From the NCBI RefSeq assembly GCF_023159225.1, contig NC_063166.1:80087503-80151502 (forward strand): DNA of 64,000 nt, in the 5' to 3' direction. The notes beneath the pieces are model-generated. The model did not search any database. It saw only the letters and a list, made by a program, of their open reading frames with translations, and was not told the DNA's origin. Shown here piece after piece: positions 1 through 11,520 of the stretch; position 1 is the first letter of the stretch; every line of letters starts with the position of its first letter. This DNA is from Perognathus longimembris pacificus. Its lineage: Eukaryota; Chordata; Mammalia; Rodentia; Heteromyidae. The translations under genes and the position numbers were made by a program.

Positions 1-820
1 TGTTTTCCATTGAAATCATTGGGAAATAAGAGATAGAGACTAGAAGACTGGTGGGTTGTGCCTTCAAACCCTTGCATCAAACACTGAGACACGTGAGAAA
101 GCAGTTCCCAGGAGAGGTTCCGATACCTCATTCCTGCTATGATGCAGATTTTCCCCATCTCAGCGCGCACGCCTGGGCATTCGGAATCAAGGGGAAATAC
201 ACATTTTATTAGTTCTCTGCGAACACGGCGCAGACTGCTGGTCTGTTCCTTCAGTGGGGGGGGGGGGGGGCAGAATTGGCTCCAGACTCCTTTAGATGCC
301 AGACCGTGGAAAGTGAGGGAATGTCAGGACTGGCAGTTGACAAACAATACGATGCTTCCAAAACGAGGAGGAGCGGCCTGAACCATGTCCTTCTCAAAGG
401 TTCCGCTCAGCTCTTCACGAAGAAGGAGAGCAGGGGAAATCCTGCAAACCCTAGCAAGGTATTTCAGAGTGTGCTGGGGCCACAAGATGAAGACTGCAAG
501 TCTCGGGATTTTCTGGTTTTTTACACCCTCTTTCCCTAAGGAAAAGAGTTCTGAACCTGAAATTTGCCCCCCTTACTATAAACAAAAGAACTGCATCAAT
601 GTTCTACTCCCTGAGAAAATACATACCAATTGTTATTGTCCCCCGTTATATAGAGGATTGTTGGATGTTCCTTTGTCTTTTGTATGAAGGTCTTAATATG
701 TATAGGGAAGTCTTCAATTTCCTAGTTTTTCCAGCCTTGTTTCTGAAGTTGCTTCATATGGACACACGCTGCCTTCCCATCCCCTTTACATTGCTAAGTT
801 CCCCGTATCTCTGGCCATTC
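1..820. other. Unique non-coding stretch
   Basis: No recognised gene or repeat except a 15-base G run at 256-270. The open frames here (up to about 106 codons) overlap one another in different frames and show no family similarity that I recognise, so I read them as chance frames. Confidence 0.5.
256..270 (+). repeat. Poly-G run (15 G)
   Basis: Fifteen consecutive G residues, seen directly. A homopolymer this long is prone to length error and polymorphism. Confidence 0.9.
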
Positions 821-904
821 TATATGTGTGTGTGTTTATCAATATGTGTATGTGTGTGTATATATATGGGTGTGTACATATATATACATATATATATATA
901 TATA
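821..904. repeat. Mixed (TG)n/(TA)n microsatellite
   Basis: Alternating TG steps grade into alternating TA and CATA steps over about 84 bases. The alternating purine-pyrimidine pattern is typical of a decaying dinucleotide repeat. The open frame across it (599-919) is a by-product of the low complexity. Confidence 0.8.
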
Positions 905-944
905 GTCATGTATAGATAGAGTGAACAGAAAGTGCTGGCAATTC

Positions 945-1021
945 CAGTTGATCAGGAGCTGAAGGTAGGAGAATCAAGATCTGAAGTTAGACTGGGCAAA
1001 AGCAAGAGACCCTATCTGAAG
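945..1021 (+). repeat. B1-like SINE fragment
   Basis: The order 'GGAGCTGAAGGTAGGAGAAT', then a CTGAAGTTAGACTGGGC block, then AAGAGACCCTATCT follows the second half of 7SL-derived SINEs (GAGGCTGAGGCAGGAGAAT, GCCTGGGC, AAGACCCTGTCT). It is diverged and has lost its 5' half. Confidence 0.55.
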
Positions 1022-1985
1022 GAAATAAACTCACATCAGAAGAACCAGGGATAGGCTCAAGTTTGCCATGGCTGCCTCTGCATTCACACCTCACTACTAT
1101 CTTCCCTCCGAAACAGGGCGAAGAGAAGAAGGAGGAGCACGCAGGGAACTCCAGCCTGTAGGGGTGGTGAGAACTCATTGGGTTCTCTGTGTTCCTCACA
1201 CAGCCCCAAATCAGAACTGAAGGAGCCAAACACCAGCGGGGATGGAATAAAGGGAGGCACTGCACTGGTTAGACGGTCTCTCTAATTACAGCCATGGCCT
1301 GGTCATGCCACGTGAGAAGTAAATGATCCAACATACCCCCAGACGGCCAAGGCCACCTGGGAATCCCATCTCTCGTCCCATAAAACTGAGCAAGTGCCGG
1401 TGCTCCTACTGTGTTGTGCTGCAAAGGCGCCCTGGGACCCTGGGCACGTCCACTCCTCCCTCCCTCCCCCCCACCCCACCCCCGCAGGGACCACCCACTT
1501 TCTCACCCTCCCCAGGGCTTCCCATGCCATCTGTGAGAGAAGAATCACGACACTCACCTCATCCAGTAACGCACTTGTGGGGGCCTGTGGGAGCCAGTGC
1601 TCCCTCCCTCCCTCCTGCCCCCCCCCACCTCCTGTGGGCAGCTGGACTTTGACAAGAGGGAAGGAGGTGGCCGTGGAAGGGTCACAGGGCCCCCGATGAG
1701 CTGGAAATATCCTATTCATCACTGTCAGTACCCTGCCCGTGACCACATCCCACAGTTCTGCAAGATGCTCCTCCAGGAGAATCTGGGGCACGGCTTTGTG
1801 GGATTTCTGGGTTCATACATAACAACTGCCTGGTCTACAGTGATCTCAAGATTAAAAAAAACATACTTAACAAGCAAGCATATGAAATGCTCAGTTTCCT
1901 GGTTTTCGTGTATCACCTATTCTTACTTTCATTAGTTCCCTTGCAAAGGCATATTTAGTGAGAGCTTTCAACATGCCAGGCAAAA
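1022..1985. other. Unique stretch with two C-rich patches
   Basis: Contains C/T-rich runs at 1453-1485 and 1601-1632 ('CCCTCCCTCC' type). An overlapping 162-codon minus frame (1303-1791) and plus frames cross the same patches. They are rich in P, S and G and match no family I know. I do not call a gene. Confidence 0.45.
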
Positions 1986-2062
1986 AGCCAGGCTAGAGAC
2001 CTGGCTCAAGTCAGGAGGGAGGCTCTGAGTTCAAAGCTGAGTACCGGCAAAAGAAAGCAAAA
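1985..2062 (+). repeat. ID-like (tRNA-derived) SINE fragment
   Basis: Reads as a tRNA-type pol III SINE. A degenerate A-box region (GAGACCTGGCTCAAG) is followed by a B-box-like GAGTTCAAAGC and then GAGTACCGGCAAAAGAAAG, the usual ID 3' end and A-rich tail. An internal part of the body is deleted. Confidence 0.6.
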
Positions 2063-3340
2063 TCTTTTTTAGTTTAACGAAGAAGTGATTTAGATGCTCC
2101 CTATTTTTCCTACTGATCAGCTGGTAAGTTAAATGGCATTAAAGAGGCCTTTGTAAAATACACCGAAACGTCTACCAAGCTACACAAGGCATTTGTTCGA
2201 TCAGGATGTGAAAGTTCACTGCTCAGAGGGCCAGGGCTGCCCATGCAATGGATAACTGTGACATCTTCCTGTCTCTTGCTGTTACTTCTTGAGAGTGATC
2301 ATGAGCACTTCTACAAAGGGCGTAACTAACACATTGGCAAGGCTTTCCACTACACTGGCCCAATTCTCACCATATGACTTCTGTTTCTCTTTGGCTTAAC
2401 CCAAAGATGAAGGTGGTTGTCCCTTGCGTGGAGAGTCATTGCTCCAGACAGCAGCTCTGAGAGCTCAGACTGGGTCCCAATCTCCCCCGCACGCCTTAGC
2501 TACAAGGTGGGGCTTAAAGGGGAAGACCTTGCTAGAGCTGTTCCAGGCAAGATGCCACTTTTGTCCCCTCCTTTTCTTCACCCCAGTTGCTTCAGGGTAT
2601 TTCCATGTCCCCACAGAAAACCCTTCCTTGGAAACCTTCTCTGTCTTCTCTCCCATGTGAACTATTTTTTGTTTGTTTACAGTGGTTTCTGAGTTTGTGT
2701 TGTTGCTAGACTTAATGCAAGGTAGCTTCCTGCTTCCAAATTCAACTTTGCACGTCGATGACAGTCTGTGACAAAGTGTTATAGGCACGACACACTCTTC
2801 ACAAGCCAAATAGATTTGGGTTTTAAAAGGTAGCCTTGTACCCGGATACTGCGCTTTGCTTTCCCCATCTTTGTTTGAAAAGCGCCTTTCCTTCTATGCA
2901 AAGGTGTTTGTTGTTGATCACAGTGACACTTTTGTTTTTAAGAACCTTCCTTAGCAAAGTGAACCCTGGCTCCTCTGGGATGGCCTACATTTCCCTTTTC
3001 CACAGCTTAGCTGAGCTCCAAATAATTGTCAAAACTATTAGGGACCGTGATACACATTTTTTAATAGGCAAACAAATGTGATGACACAAAATTCCATAGA
3101 AATCAAGAAGCACTTCCACATGGATTTAGTTTATAAACGTAGAGATAAACATGCTGGGTGGCATGCAAGTGTCTACAAAGGTATTAGCCAAAATACAGTA
3201 GAGTCAAAGGAGAACTCAAATAGTGTAATTCCTTAGAAAGGTAAAGTCAAAGTTCAACACCATCAGATACCTGGAAACAGGTTCTTGCCCCCGTGGTGGG
3301 GATAAGGGGAAAAGGGCAAATGAATGAAGAGGAGAAGGGA
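2063..3340. other. Unique non-coding stretch
   Basis: No repeat or gene recognised. Open frames at 2417-2692 (+) and 2465-2809 (-) lie over each other on opposite strands and have no recognisable domains. Confidence 0.45.
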
Positions 3341-3344
3341 GAAT

Positions 3345-3514
3345 GCAGTCAAAATTCAAGGTATATCCTACAAAATTAAGAAGAGTGAGGGAAGGGGTGG
3401 GGTGGGAGGGATGGATAAGAATGTTGAAAGGGGTAACATTGGTCGAGATGCATTGTATTTATAAACTGCTTTGTTAAATGGCAAATCCTTTGTACAACTA
3501 ATTAAAGATAATGA
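3345..3514 (+). repeat. LINE-1 3' end (5'-truncated)
   Basis: A G-rich polypurine stretch (GGGAAGGGGTGGGGTGGG, 3389-3410) is followed by TTGAAAGGGGTAACATTGGT, then TTTGTACAACTAATTAAAGA. The same ordered blocks recur at 29.2 and 62.0 kb on the plus strand and 13.7 and 14.4 kb on the minus strand. The layout matches the 3' UTR of the LINE-1 copy at 21.66-21.88 kb, so I call it a LINE-1 3' end. The polypurine part can form a G-quadruplex. Confidence 0.6.
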
Positions 3515-3944
3515 CTTTGGAAGTAAAGGAGAAAGAAAGCAGAGAGCCCTCAGCCATTTCCTTCTGTGTAGAGTCCCCTCTGCATTTGGTTGGCTCTGAA
3601 AAGACTACTTCAAGATACTCTTTTAGCTTGGCACATTGAGGAATTGTTTTAATGTGTGCTACTGCAGGGTCCTTATATTTTCTACCTTATTTACATTTGT
3701 TCCACCGTGTGGATGTGGAGAAATTTTGCCATAAATGATGGATAATGCATTGGAATGAGAGAAAATGGTAGAAGGAAAAAAATTGGACAAAATTACTTAG
3801 GTGAATGTTTGTAGAAGTAATGTATTCAGAGAGAGATTATTTGAAAGTGAAAGGGATTTAGCTTTGGCTGAAAAGAGAGGCCAAAGATAAGATGAAATCA
3901 TAGGGAGAACACAAGCAGAAATGCCCATGTGTTTTCAGATTTGC

Positions 3945-4195
3945 ATGCGTGGCACCTGACTGCCTTTCCAGCTTTAGCTCCTCCTTGCTCTTCTTCTAGC
4001 CGGTCCCAACCATTCGAATCCCTTCCTGCATTGTCTGTTGCAGGACTGGAGCATCCTTTCTTCCTCTCCTACCTTTATGTGCTCCAACCCAACTGTTCAG
4101 TGCTAATCTGCAGCTGCCCTTCCTGACCCCCTGCTCCTCTTCCAGACTGGACCACCACCGCTAACTCCCACTATTTCCCTCTAGAACATGAATCA
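3945..4195 (+). repeat. Possible old L2 fragment
   Basis: The C/T-rich run of short blocks (CCAGCTTTAGCTCCTCC, GACTGGAC, CTAGAACATG) resembles a diverged L2 3' region on the sense strand. No single diagnostic block is intact, so this is weak. Confidence 0.3.
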
Positions 4196-4282
4196 ATTAA
4201 GATTAAATCTACATTCCTGCTGGTTTTTTTTTTTTGTAAAGTGGTTATCTCTCTTATAGGCCTGGTATTCCCCATAGACAAG

Positions 4283-4287
4283 GTGTG

Positions 4288-4339
<52 letters not shown>
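4283..4339 (+). repeat. (GT)n microsatellite
   Basis: About 28 GT units with one GC interruption near 4293, seen directly. Probably length-variable between individuals. Confidence 0.95.
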
Positions 4340-4342
<3 letters not shown>

Positions 4343-6383
4343 TAGTTTTTCATGGTATCTCTGATTTTAGAGTAGTGTGGGATACATGGTAACTACTCAA
4401 TAAGTCAAAGAATGAGGAAGAAGCTACAGAGTGAGTAAATGCTTGGTTTGATTCCATTCATTCTGATTTGAGGATAATCAGAAAGGCACCTCAGTGCTTC
4501 AGAACTCACAGTGTGAGTTTTGATCCTTAAGTTTTCAGCAAACGTGTACATTATTTTATGCATCTCTTATTTTGTCCAGTGTTTAAAACAAAGCTTAATC
4601 AAAAAGTGGTTTTATTTTAACCTAGATGCACCTCTCCTGTATGAAGTCTATCCATTGTGATCAGACATAATAGAGTCGACTTATCTATCTATGAAATTGT
4701 CACAGTGAACCCCCCTTATACCACGAATGCATGATAATAAAGTAATGATAATGCATTCTGTTGTTTCAGAAAAAAATTGTGATGGTGCCACTACCCAAAA
4801 TATTGTTTGTGTAGCACTGACTTACAAACATATACCATTGGAAAACCAGAAAAAAAAAGTTAGATTTTTGTTTGCTACAGTGAAAGACTCTTAAATATAC
4901 CAGGAAAAGCAAAGTGGGGGCTTTAAAATGAAGTGTTTTCTAAATAAATTTGACCGCAGAGGATCACTGGGCTATAGGCCTTCTTTTAGAAACGCAGCCA
5001 TGTGTGAGGAAAAAGCAGGTCAATATTTCATGTTTACGCCTGTGCTGGGAGATAGGGCTGTATTGATTTTCTTAGAGAAACTCCACCTCTCTCACAAACC
5101 AAATTTGGGGAGCTATAATCCCCTCCTTACACTTGGAAAACAACTTCCCATTAAACACTAGCTCTGGTTTATGGTTTGAACGTCAGTAACAACTGGCATT
5201 AGAATGGAGGCCTGGGGTTCTGAGCTTCATTTTCCACTCTTAAGTTCTCCCTGGGAGAAGGGCAGGGGGGTGAAATGGGTATTTTAACTGACACTATCCA
5301 AGGGGAAAAACAGCCATATTCAGATCTGGAAAAACAATCAAATGTTGAAATACAGCCTTGAAAATAGGTGATCAGGAAAGACTTACAAGGTTACTTTCTA
5401 GCAGTAAACAAATAACTCCGAAAAACCAAATTGAGAGTTTATGTTAGCATGGGTCCCTATTTGAAAAAAAAAAAAAGGAGCCAAGAATCTTCAAAATAAT
5501 TCAGAGCTGAAACCCACAAGAAAACAGGGCTCTATCCATGAGTACTTGTTAAATCCTTAGTGAATAATAACTATGTTTTATTTAATGAGCCTAGCACATG
5601 AGTCAAGAATTTGATGGCAAATAGGTTAGTCCCACAGTCTTTGGTATTTTTTTTTGACCATCTAAGCAGGAAGCTATAAAGGTATAAAGAAGACATGAAT
5701 TTTATAATGAAAATAGCATGAAGGTTTGGTGGATGGAGTTTAGGTGTCTCTATGGGATACAGTGTTAAATAGATTTCCATACGCTCCCTTCAGTAGCATT
5801 TGAAAAATGAAGACCAAATGTGTTTTATGGAATGATGTCCTTCACAGTGCAGATAGCCTCTTATGGGCGCTGCAGCTACAATAAATATGGTACCTTTGGA
5901 GGGTTTCCCGCAGGCACCAGTGACCAATCAATTTCCCTATCTCCAGAAAAAGTGAACCAAAGGATGACAGCTCCATCCCAGAAGAATGGTTGATATACGT
6001 TAAGTGGCTGTGTGTCTGCTTCTGATTATTAATTGTGGCTAATATAGAGCCAGAAGATGTCTCTGGATTATGCAGACGCTCCCTGGAGCAGAGAGGTCTT
6101 CGGGCCTCACGGAAAGACAGAAATTGCAGATCTGGTTTCCGGTGCTGATAGACCTCGAGGCCAAGTGAGCAGAAGCTTCTACGATATTCAGGTTTTTCCA
6201 GCTCTGGGAGAAGGGGGTCCTGCTGATGCGTTGTCATGGTGATCTGCATGCCTAGCATCTGCGAAGTGAAATACTTCAGCACCACTGGCTACGCTGCTGT
6301 CATTGCTCACACAAACTTCTTTCCATCACACGTCTCTTTTAGAGTTAGGTGGGCCTTACAATGACGATTGGAAGGTTGAATGG

Positions 6384-6386
<3 letters not shown>
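4340..6386. other. Unique, partly AT-rich stretch
   Basis: No gene recognised. A G-quadruplex motif lies at 5253-5279 (four G runs of at least three, loops of two to six bases). The overlapping frames at 5842-6285 (-) and 6057-6242 (+) lie over each other on opposite strands and show no domain. Confidence 0.45.

Positions 6387-6429
<43 letters not shown>
6387..6429 (+). repeat. (GT)n microsatellite
   Basis: About 20 uninterrupted GT units, seen directly. Confidence 0.95.
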
Positions 6430-6430
<1 letters not shown>

Positions 6431-6989
6431 AAGGGGGTTAGTAAGATAAATTGATGTGCTCCTCTGTAGCTTTTGTTTCATGGAGAGGGCATGGCTGGTC
6501 TCGAGGAACTCCTAAATCCTTACAGTAGCCATGAAGGCCTTGCTGGGGCAGGCAGGTCAGAGTCTGCACTGACAGAACCTGAGCGCTCTGGCATTGGCGT
6601 GTTCTGCTCCGTGCGAGGACAGCAGAGGAGAGCAGTGTGGTTTGGGTTCGAGGGGATGAGCCAAGCTTACCTGTGGAAGAAGGCTTGGGTGGGTGGTGGG
6701 AGTTTTCCTCTCGTGACCACTCAGTCAGGTTGGAGATAGTGGGCTCTTGAGGGAAGGCTCATGAATGTGGTATCGACAATTATAAATGTACCCTAGACTA
6801 GTTTTCTTTCTTGATGGAAATTTTAGAAAAGTGCCATCATTCCACTCTTGAAATTTCTTGCTGATTTGACACAGCCTACTAACGCAGAGGAAGATAACGT
6901 AAAACTCTTAATATACCATTAAGAAAGTGGATCAGTGACAAAATGGGAACGGGGGATCCCTTAATTCAAAGAGTGTTTAAGATCAGTCA

Positions 6990-7072
6990 TGACACAGAGG
7001 GGAAAAATTAAAAAGCTTGTGATTTCCCCGAAATCCTACAGCTGATGTATGAAGGGAAATGTAGCAGGGACT
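6990..7072 (-). repeat. MIR fragment, antisense
   Basis: Reading on the plus strand, ACACAGAGGGGAAAAATTAA, then TGATTTCCCCGAAATCCTAC, then AGCTGATG follows the antisense MIR core (cancer-free description: 'CTCAGAGAGGTTAAG', 'TTGCCCAAGGTCAC', 'AGCTAGTA'). Diverged. Confidence 0.4.
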
Positions 7073-7383
7073 TCCCCACATTTCACAACGCTTCTGAAAG
7101 TGTAGACGCAGTTACCCATGTATTCCAAAGCTCACATATATAGTGGTAAGCTATCAGTTGGTTATGGTCTCAATCTACCATGACAGGGCAAAGAATACAT
7201 GACTTTTCTATTTTCACCTATGAAGAGGTGAACAAAGAGAATGAAACAAAGAATTGTGAGCTAAACATTTTCTGTTAGATAATAAACTATTACGGTATTT
7301 CCCTAGGTTAGGTGATGTTTAGGGCTTGTTACCTTGTTAAACACATTCAATTTTTTATTTTTGTGTGTACGTGGGTGTGTGTT

Positions 7384-7512
7384 GGTCCTGGGATTTGAAC
7401 TCAGCGCCTGGACAATATCTCTGAGTTTTTGGTTGTGGTTGTTCTAAGCTGGCACTCTGCCCCTTGAGCCACAGCTCTACTTCCAGCTTTTTGCTGGTTA
7501 GAGGTAAAGGTC
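7384..7512 (-). repeat. ID' unit of a composite SINE, antisense
   Basis: Shows the antisense blocks shared by the composite SINEs of this window: GGTCCTGGGATTTGAACTCA, CTGGCACTCTGCCCCTTGAG, CCACAGCTCTACTTCCAGC. It is followed by TTGCTGGTTAGAG, which matches the junction to the B1 part at 63.77 kb, so it is a truncated B1-ID' element. A short GT-rich patch (7362-7382) replaces the A-tail. Confidence 0.75.
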
Positions 7513-7884
7513 TCTTTCACTTACCAAATGGGACAGTTTTTCTCTCCATGAGTTAATACTAATCAAGGGACTAAAACAGTATCTAGAACACAGTAAATGT
7601 CCACGAAAGCTTGGGTGTGTTACTTGTTCACTTTAGAACTGGTCTTCAACTCATTTACATACACACCAGATTCATGATATATATTTTTTGCCATATTTGG
7701 ATACTTTCTGCACATTACTCCTCTTAATGAACTCAGTGTCCTAAGTCATCTTATCAGTGTCATAAGGGAATAAATGAACAAGTTCAATTTTTCTTAAAAT
7801 CTGAAAATTAGCACTTCTTCAAGAACATTTTTATTAACGTGTTATACTTGCTGTTCTTTATTTTCTTATTCATACTCACTTATC

Positions 7885-8140
7885 CGTTCAGATACTGAGT
7901 CACTACTGAATGAAATTGTTTAGCCACAGCCATTTATGGAGGATCTAAGGTGCTTGGGCCCCACGCAGGATGATGAATGAATAACAACCAGGTAAGTCCT
8001 TTCTCTGTGGAGCCCAGCGAGCTATGCAGCCCTGCAAATAAGCAGTCACAGCATGAGCTCACAATGCCCAGAGAGACTGTGTAGTAAGAGTTTGGGGAGC
8101 AGGGGGAGAGGGAAGATTCCTCTCGCCTAAGGGAGCCTGC
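7885..8140 (-). repeat. L2 LINE 3' region, antisense
   Basis: Ordered antisense L2 landmarks: a 'TTATCCGTTCAGATACTGAG' start, a diverged 'TTATGGAGGATCTAAGGTGC' block, then GAATGAATAACAACCAGG and GTCCTTTCTCTGTGGAGC (from 'ccctgccctcatggagc'). Heavily diverged, as expected for L2. Confidence 0.45.
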
Positions 8141-8890
8141 CACTCTATCAGATGAGTGTACAAGAGCAGGAACACTGCTCTTACCCTAGGCTTTCATGAT
8201 GCAATCATCTTTGGTTGTTGCTAAGGGTTTACCTGTGAGCAAGCAAAACGTCTTGGCGGAACCGGATGATGGAGAAAATGTAATGGAAGGACTCTGCCTA
8301 AAACAAGGAAGCTCTTTTTTCAACATTCCTTCTTTCCACATAAATTTGACAAGAGCCTGCTAGATGCTTGTGCCCTTAAGATTACGGTCCATGCCATCGA
8401 GGAGTCTAACATCTATTGTTGAGGGCATGTGTTACGGCAGAAACTGCCACAGCCGACATGTACTTAGGACTGTGGGAGTCATCAGGAGATGGGTGCAGTG
8501 TTGTGGGAACATAGCAAACTCTAAGGCCACCTGGGAGCTAGGGGTATCTCTGTTCACTATGGGAAAGGCAGGCGGAAAGAGTGGGGAGTTGGAGTGGTGG
8601 AGTGAGGGAAGGCATCTCAGCACCGACACAGGCTTGAGATGGGGTCAGAGGAGAAGCTTTGAGGAACTCAGACTTCTCTTTGATGGAGACGGTGAAACAC
8701 TGTGCTACTTCATCGTAATCCTTGGCATGATTGGATTGAGAAGCACCTGGAAGGTTGGTAAAACGAATCTCTGGGCCTGTACCAGGATATTTCCAGAGAG
8801 GACTCTCTCAAAAGTGCGGGCAGCACCACCCCAAAGGCTGAGAACACACATGGACTAAAAGGAGAATGAAGAAAGCCCAGCAGGGCAAGT
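8141..8890. other. Unique non-coding stretch
   Basis: Holds a 164-codon plus frame (8364-8858) that I could not match to any family. It has no signal peptide or repeats, and its composition is ordinary. Not called as a gene. Confidence 0.45.
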
Positions 8891-8892
8891 TT

Positions 8893-8999
8893 GCTCTGTC
8901 CCTCTTCTTCTCTTTCTGCCTCTCTTCTCCCTTTACCTCCTCTTCTCGCCCTCCTTCTCCCTCCCACCCCCTTTCCACTTTTCTTTCTCTCTCTGTTTC
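8893..8999 (+). repeat. Polypyrimidine tract
   Basis: About 107 bases, almost entirely C and T (TCTTCTCTTTCTGCCTCTC and similar). It runs straight into the MaLR-like LTR remnant and may be an expanded part of it. The lysine/glutamate/arginine-rich minus frames here are translations of this tract. Confidence 0.85.
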
Positions 9000-9115
9000 C
9001 TGGCTGCCGTGATGTGAGCATCTCCATCGTGGATGGAATGGATGGATGGACGAAAACGCTTGAAGTTGTGAGGAAAATAAACCCTTCCTCTCTTCGATGG
9101 TTTTTCTCAAGTCAG
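8970..9115 (+). mobile_element. MaLR-like LTR, 3' part
   Basis: The blocks GTTTCCTGGCTGCCGTGATG, TGTGAGCATCTCC, GTTGTGAGGAAAATAAACCC and TTCCTCTCTTCGATGG follow the 3' half of MST/MLT1-type MaLR LTRs, including the AATAAA signal. The same order is seen in the longer copy at 12.74-13.08 kb. No 5' part or TSD is recognisable. Confidence 0.45.
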
Positions 9116-9604
9116 CCTCGACATAGAGGCGTCTGATTAATGCAGACTATTTGGAAAGAGCGATCCAGGAAGATGGAGTTGGGAGGTGCATGGTGCTCGA
9201 GACCCCCTAGGCTGCATGGCCCATGTGGGGTGCATCTTTATCCCGAGCGCAATCCCAGGGCAGTTTCCCAACTCAGTTGACATTGGGAAACTCTCCTTGG
9301 AACCCCAGCATGGAGAATGGGTTAGCAAGAGCATGTCCTAAGCTGAGCACCCAAACAAAAACCAAAAAGGTGCAGAATTGGGGTGATGAAGCAGAGGAGC
9401 AGAGTCTTCTCTCAGAGGAGTAACACCAAGGTGAACCCTCACACACCCAAACCAGGGAAGGCACCGTAGAAACCAAAGTCACAGACACGTTGACTTCCCT
9501 TTGAATTCTGGGGTCTGGAAAAAGCTTGGGCCTCCTTGTGTCTGTTTCTTTAGTAGTTGATATCTAGTCTTCAAGTCTTCCATTTCTCTCTCTCCCTAAT
9601 CTTC

Positions 9605-9676
9605 CCACATAGTATCATTGTATTGCTTCAGTGAATACATAGGAATTCTGTCACATGGTAGGTACTCAATAAAATA
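9605..9676 (+). repeat. Possible L2 3' terminus
   Basis: CACATGGTAGGTACTCAATA followed by AAATAC resembles the L2 sense end ('cacatagtaggcgctcaataaa'). Only this short block is convincing. Confidence 0.4.
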
Positions 9677-9784
9677 CAGTGCAGAAATAGGAGTATGTCT
9701 TTTTCTTCTGCTCCAAGGAAACTGGTTTTCTGTCGGCCTTACAGTAACTTCAGGCGAGGCAGCCATACTGTAGATGTATTCTTT

Positions 9785-10215
9785 CCGATCGGCTATACAT
9801 GGTGGTAAATGGTATTATTCATGGACATGTCAAAGCCATAAAATAGGAGACTTTGAGGCAATCGCAGCTGTGAATGATTAATATTTTCATCCCAGGATGC
9901 CATAGAGCTATGTTAATTATCCCATGCCTGAGCCTCATGCGTGGGCTTTCTCCCCGAGTGCCTGTTAATTTACTCATGTGCTGTGCAGCTAATTCAGGGA
10001 CTAGAGAAATCTCCCCTCCGTTCCTGCCGTGGAGCTTCAGGACCTCCTCGGGTAGATTCCACAGCAGAGGTGGGACTTCCAAGCGGAATGTTTGTGGAGA
10101 GGTGCTTTGTCAAACGTGGCTCGGAGCTTCTGCCTCGACTTTCCGAATTTCTTCTGGAAATTTCAGATGCCTCTCTGAAATTATGAGTACCTCCATGTGT
10201 GAACTCACTCATAGC
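9785..10215. promoter_or_regulatory. Candidate conserved non-coding element A
   Basis: Free of recognisable repeats, with clustered homeodomain-type cores: ATTAATATT near 9878, TTAATTAT near 9913, TTAATTTA near 9965 and CTAATTC near 9990. A GC-richer stretch with intact CpGs follows. A 208-codon plus frame (9874-10500) runs through it, but the protein is unrecognisable. The CNE idea is inference from texture; conservation was not measured. Confidence 0.35.
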
Positions 10216-10352
10216 ATTCTAATTCTTCTCCTTTGGCACTGGATCTTTATTTCTTCCAAAATCATTCCTACTCTTGTCATTGAAAGAGTATTGTTACATC
10301 TGCTAATTGTTGTACATTTTAAATTTTCTTTAAAAAGCTCCATTTTTGATGC

Positions 10353-10387
10353 TGAGAATATCTGTTACTCTGAGAATATCTGTTTAG
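10353..10387 (+). repeat. Short direct duplication
   Basis: TGAGAATATCTGTT occurs twice with a short spacer (near 10354 and 10371), a local tandem duplication of about 17 bp. Confidence 0.75.
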
Positions 10388-10734
10388 GTTTTGGTGCTCT
10401 GGCTCTTTATGTTAAGGATGCTGTGTATGTCTGGTCTGCATCTTTTAAACTCCTCTTCGAGAATATAGGAGAATGTTTTGGAAATAGAAGTATGAGATAA
10501 AGTCCAAGAGCCCAGTCCTCAGCCTCGAGGTAAATGTGTAATTCCCCAAACCTCATCATGCTCTTATACTTTGAACCAATCTTTCCTGCAATTTCCGTAA
10601 GTCTCTCTATTCATATGATTTCAACAAATCAGTCTCTGTTGAAAAAATCTAGTTTTAAGCTGCCTGGCAGTCTGGAGGAAAAAAAAAGAGGAAGATCTAT
10701 TAATTTAATCATTTGTATGAATCATGTCTAAATG

Positions 10735-11065
10735 ATCTCAGCAGAGAAAATGTGTTAGCCATTTAAATCTCATCATTACATATTATATAATAATTACTGC
10801 TAATTCTAGTTTGGATGGACCACAATTTGGCTCTGCGGTCCCTAAATGTGGGGGGGATTGCATGACCTCACCAAATTTAGCCTCTTCTGCCTTTCCGCTG
10901 TCTTTGGTCTTCCTCATTATGGGCTTAATGGCCGTTCTCCGCTTCAAGGGCCCAGTCTTCAAGTCCAAGCGTGCGCTGTGCTGGTAATTAGCATTCATTT
11001 TGTGATCCTGAGGTGGCAATCACGGCTGTGTCTTCCTGCCTTTGACTCTGATCTGTCAGCATCAG
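10735..11065. promoter_or_regulatory. Candidate conserved non-coding element B
   Basis: AT-rich core with TAATTACTGCTAATTC (10791-10806) and a second TAATTA near 10985. The GC-richer middle keeps CpGs (GGCCGTTCTCCGC). The minus frame at 10783-11019 is open for 78 codons, rich in K, R and P, with no family match. A cryptic exon cannot be excluded. Inference only. Confidence 0.35.
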
Positions 11066-11284
11066 GTACCTTGTCCCTTACCTATTTCTTTTCTGCCCTT
11101 ACCAGCCAACTAGCACCTCCACCTTGCACAGTGTCAGAATTAGAAACTTTCGACAGATCTGTAATCACACAGTTCTCATCAACTCTACGCATACCAGTCA
11201 TTTCATTTCCACATTCGAACAGTTAATATGCCTTAATTTCTCTCACTTTGTGAATATTTAATTCCTCCCTTTTCAACATCATTT

Positions 11285-11520
11285 TTAGGTTGTGTGAATC
11301 ATTTGCAAAGCCTGAGCTCTTCTCCCCGCACTATCATCTGCATATTTTATGAAATGGCACGGTTAAGTCTCCGAGGGCTCTTGATAAAAATGGAACTGGC
11401 AGCCTGCTCATTAGCTGTTTACCTGGAGCTGTGTGAGTCCCTGATAATGGCGAGCTCCCATTTGGATTCGAATTAGGATTCTCTGACAAATAACAACCAG
11501 AAGCCATCTCAGGGACGTTG
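11285..11520. promoter_or_regulatory. Candidate conserved non-coding element C
   Basis: Repeat-free block with an octamer-like ATTTGCAAAG near 11301, GCATATTTTATGAAAT near 11340 and a CATTAGCTG/ATAATGG pair. Its texture is like elements A and B, so these three may form one cluster between 9.8 and 11.5 kb. No conservation data available. Confidence 0.35.

Noticed and set aside
1303..1791. 162-codon minus-strand open frame
   Set aside because: Runs through C/G-rich patches and overlaps several plus frames; no recognisable product.
8364..8858. 164-codon plus-strand open frame
   Set aside because: No family match, no splice or promoter context, ordinary composition.
9874..10500. 208-codon plus-strand open frame
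   Set aside because: Longest frame outside repeats, but the product shows no domain, signal or family similarity and it crosses a local duplication. More likely chance or a by-product of a conserved non-coding block.
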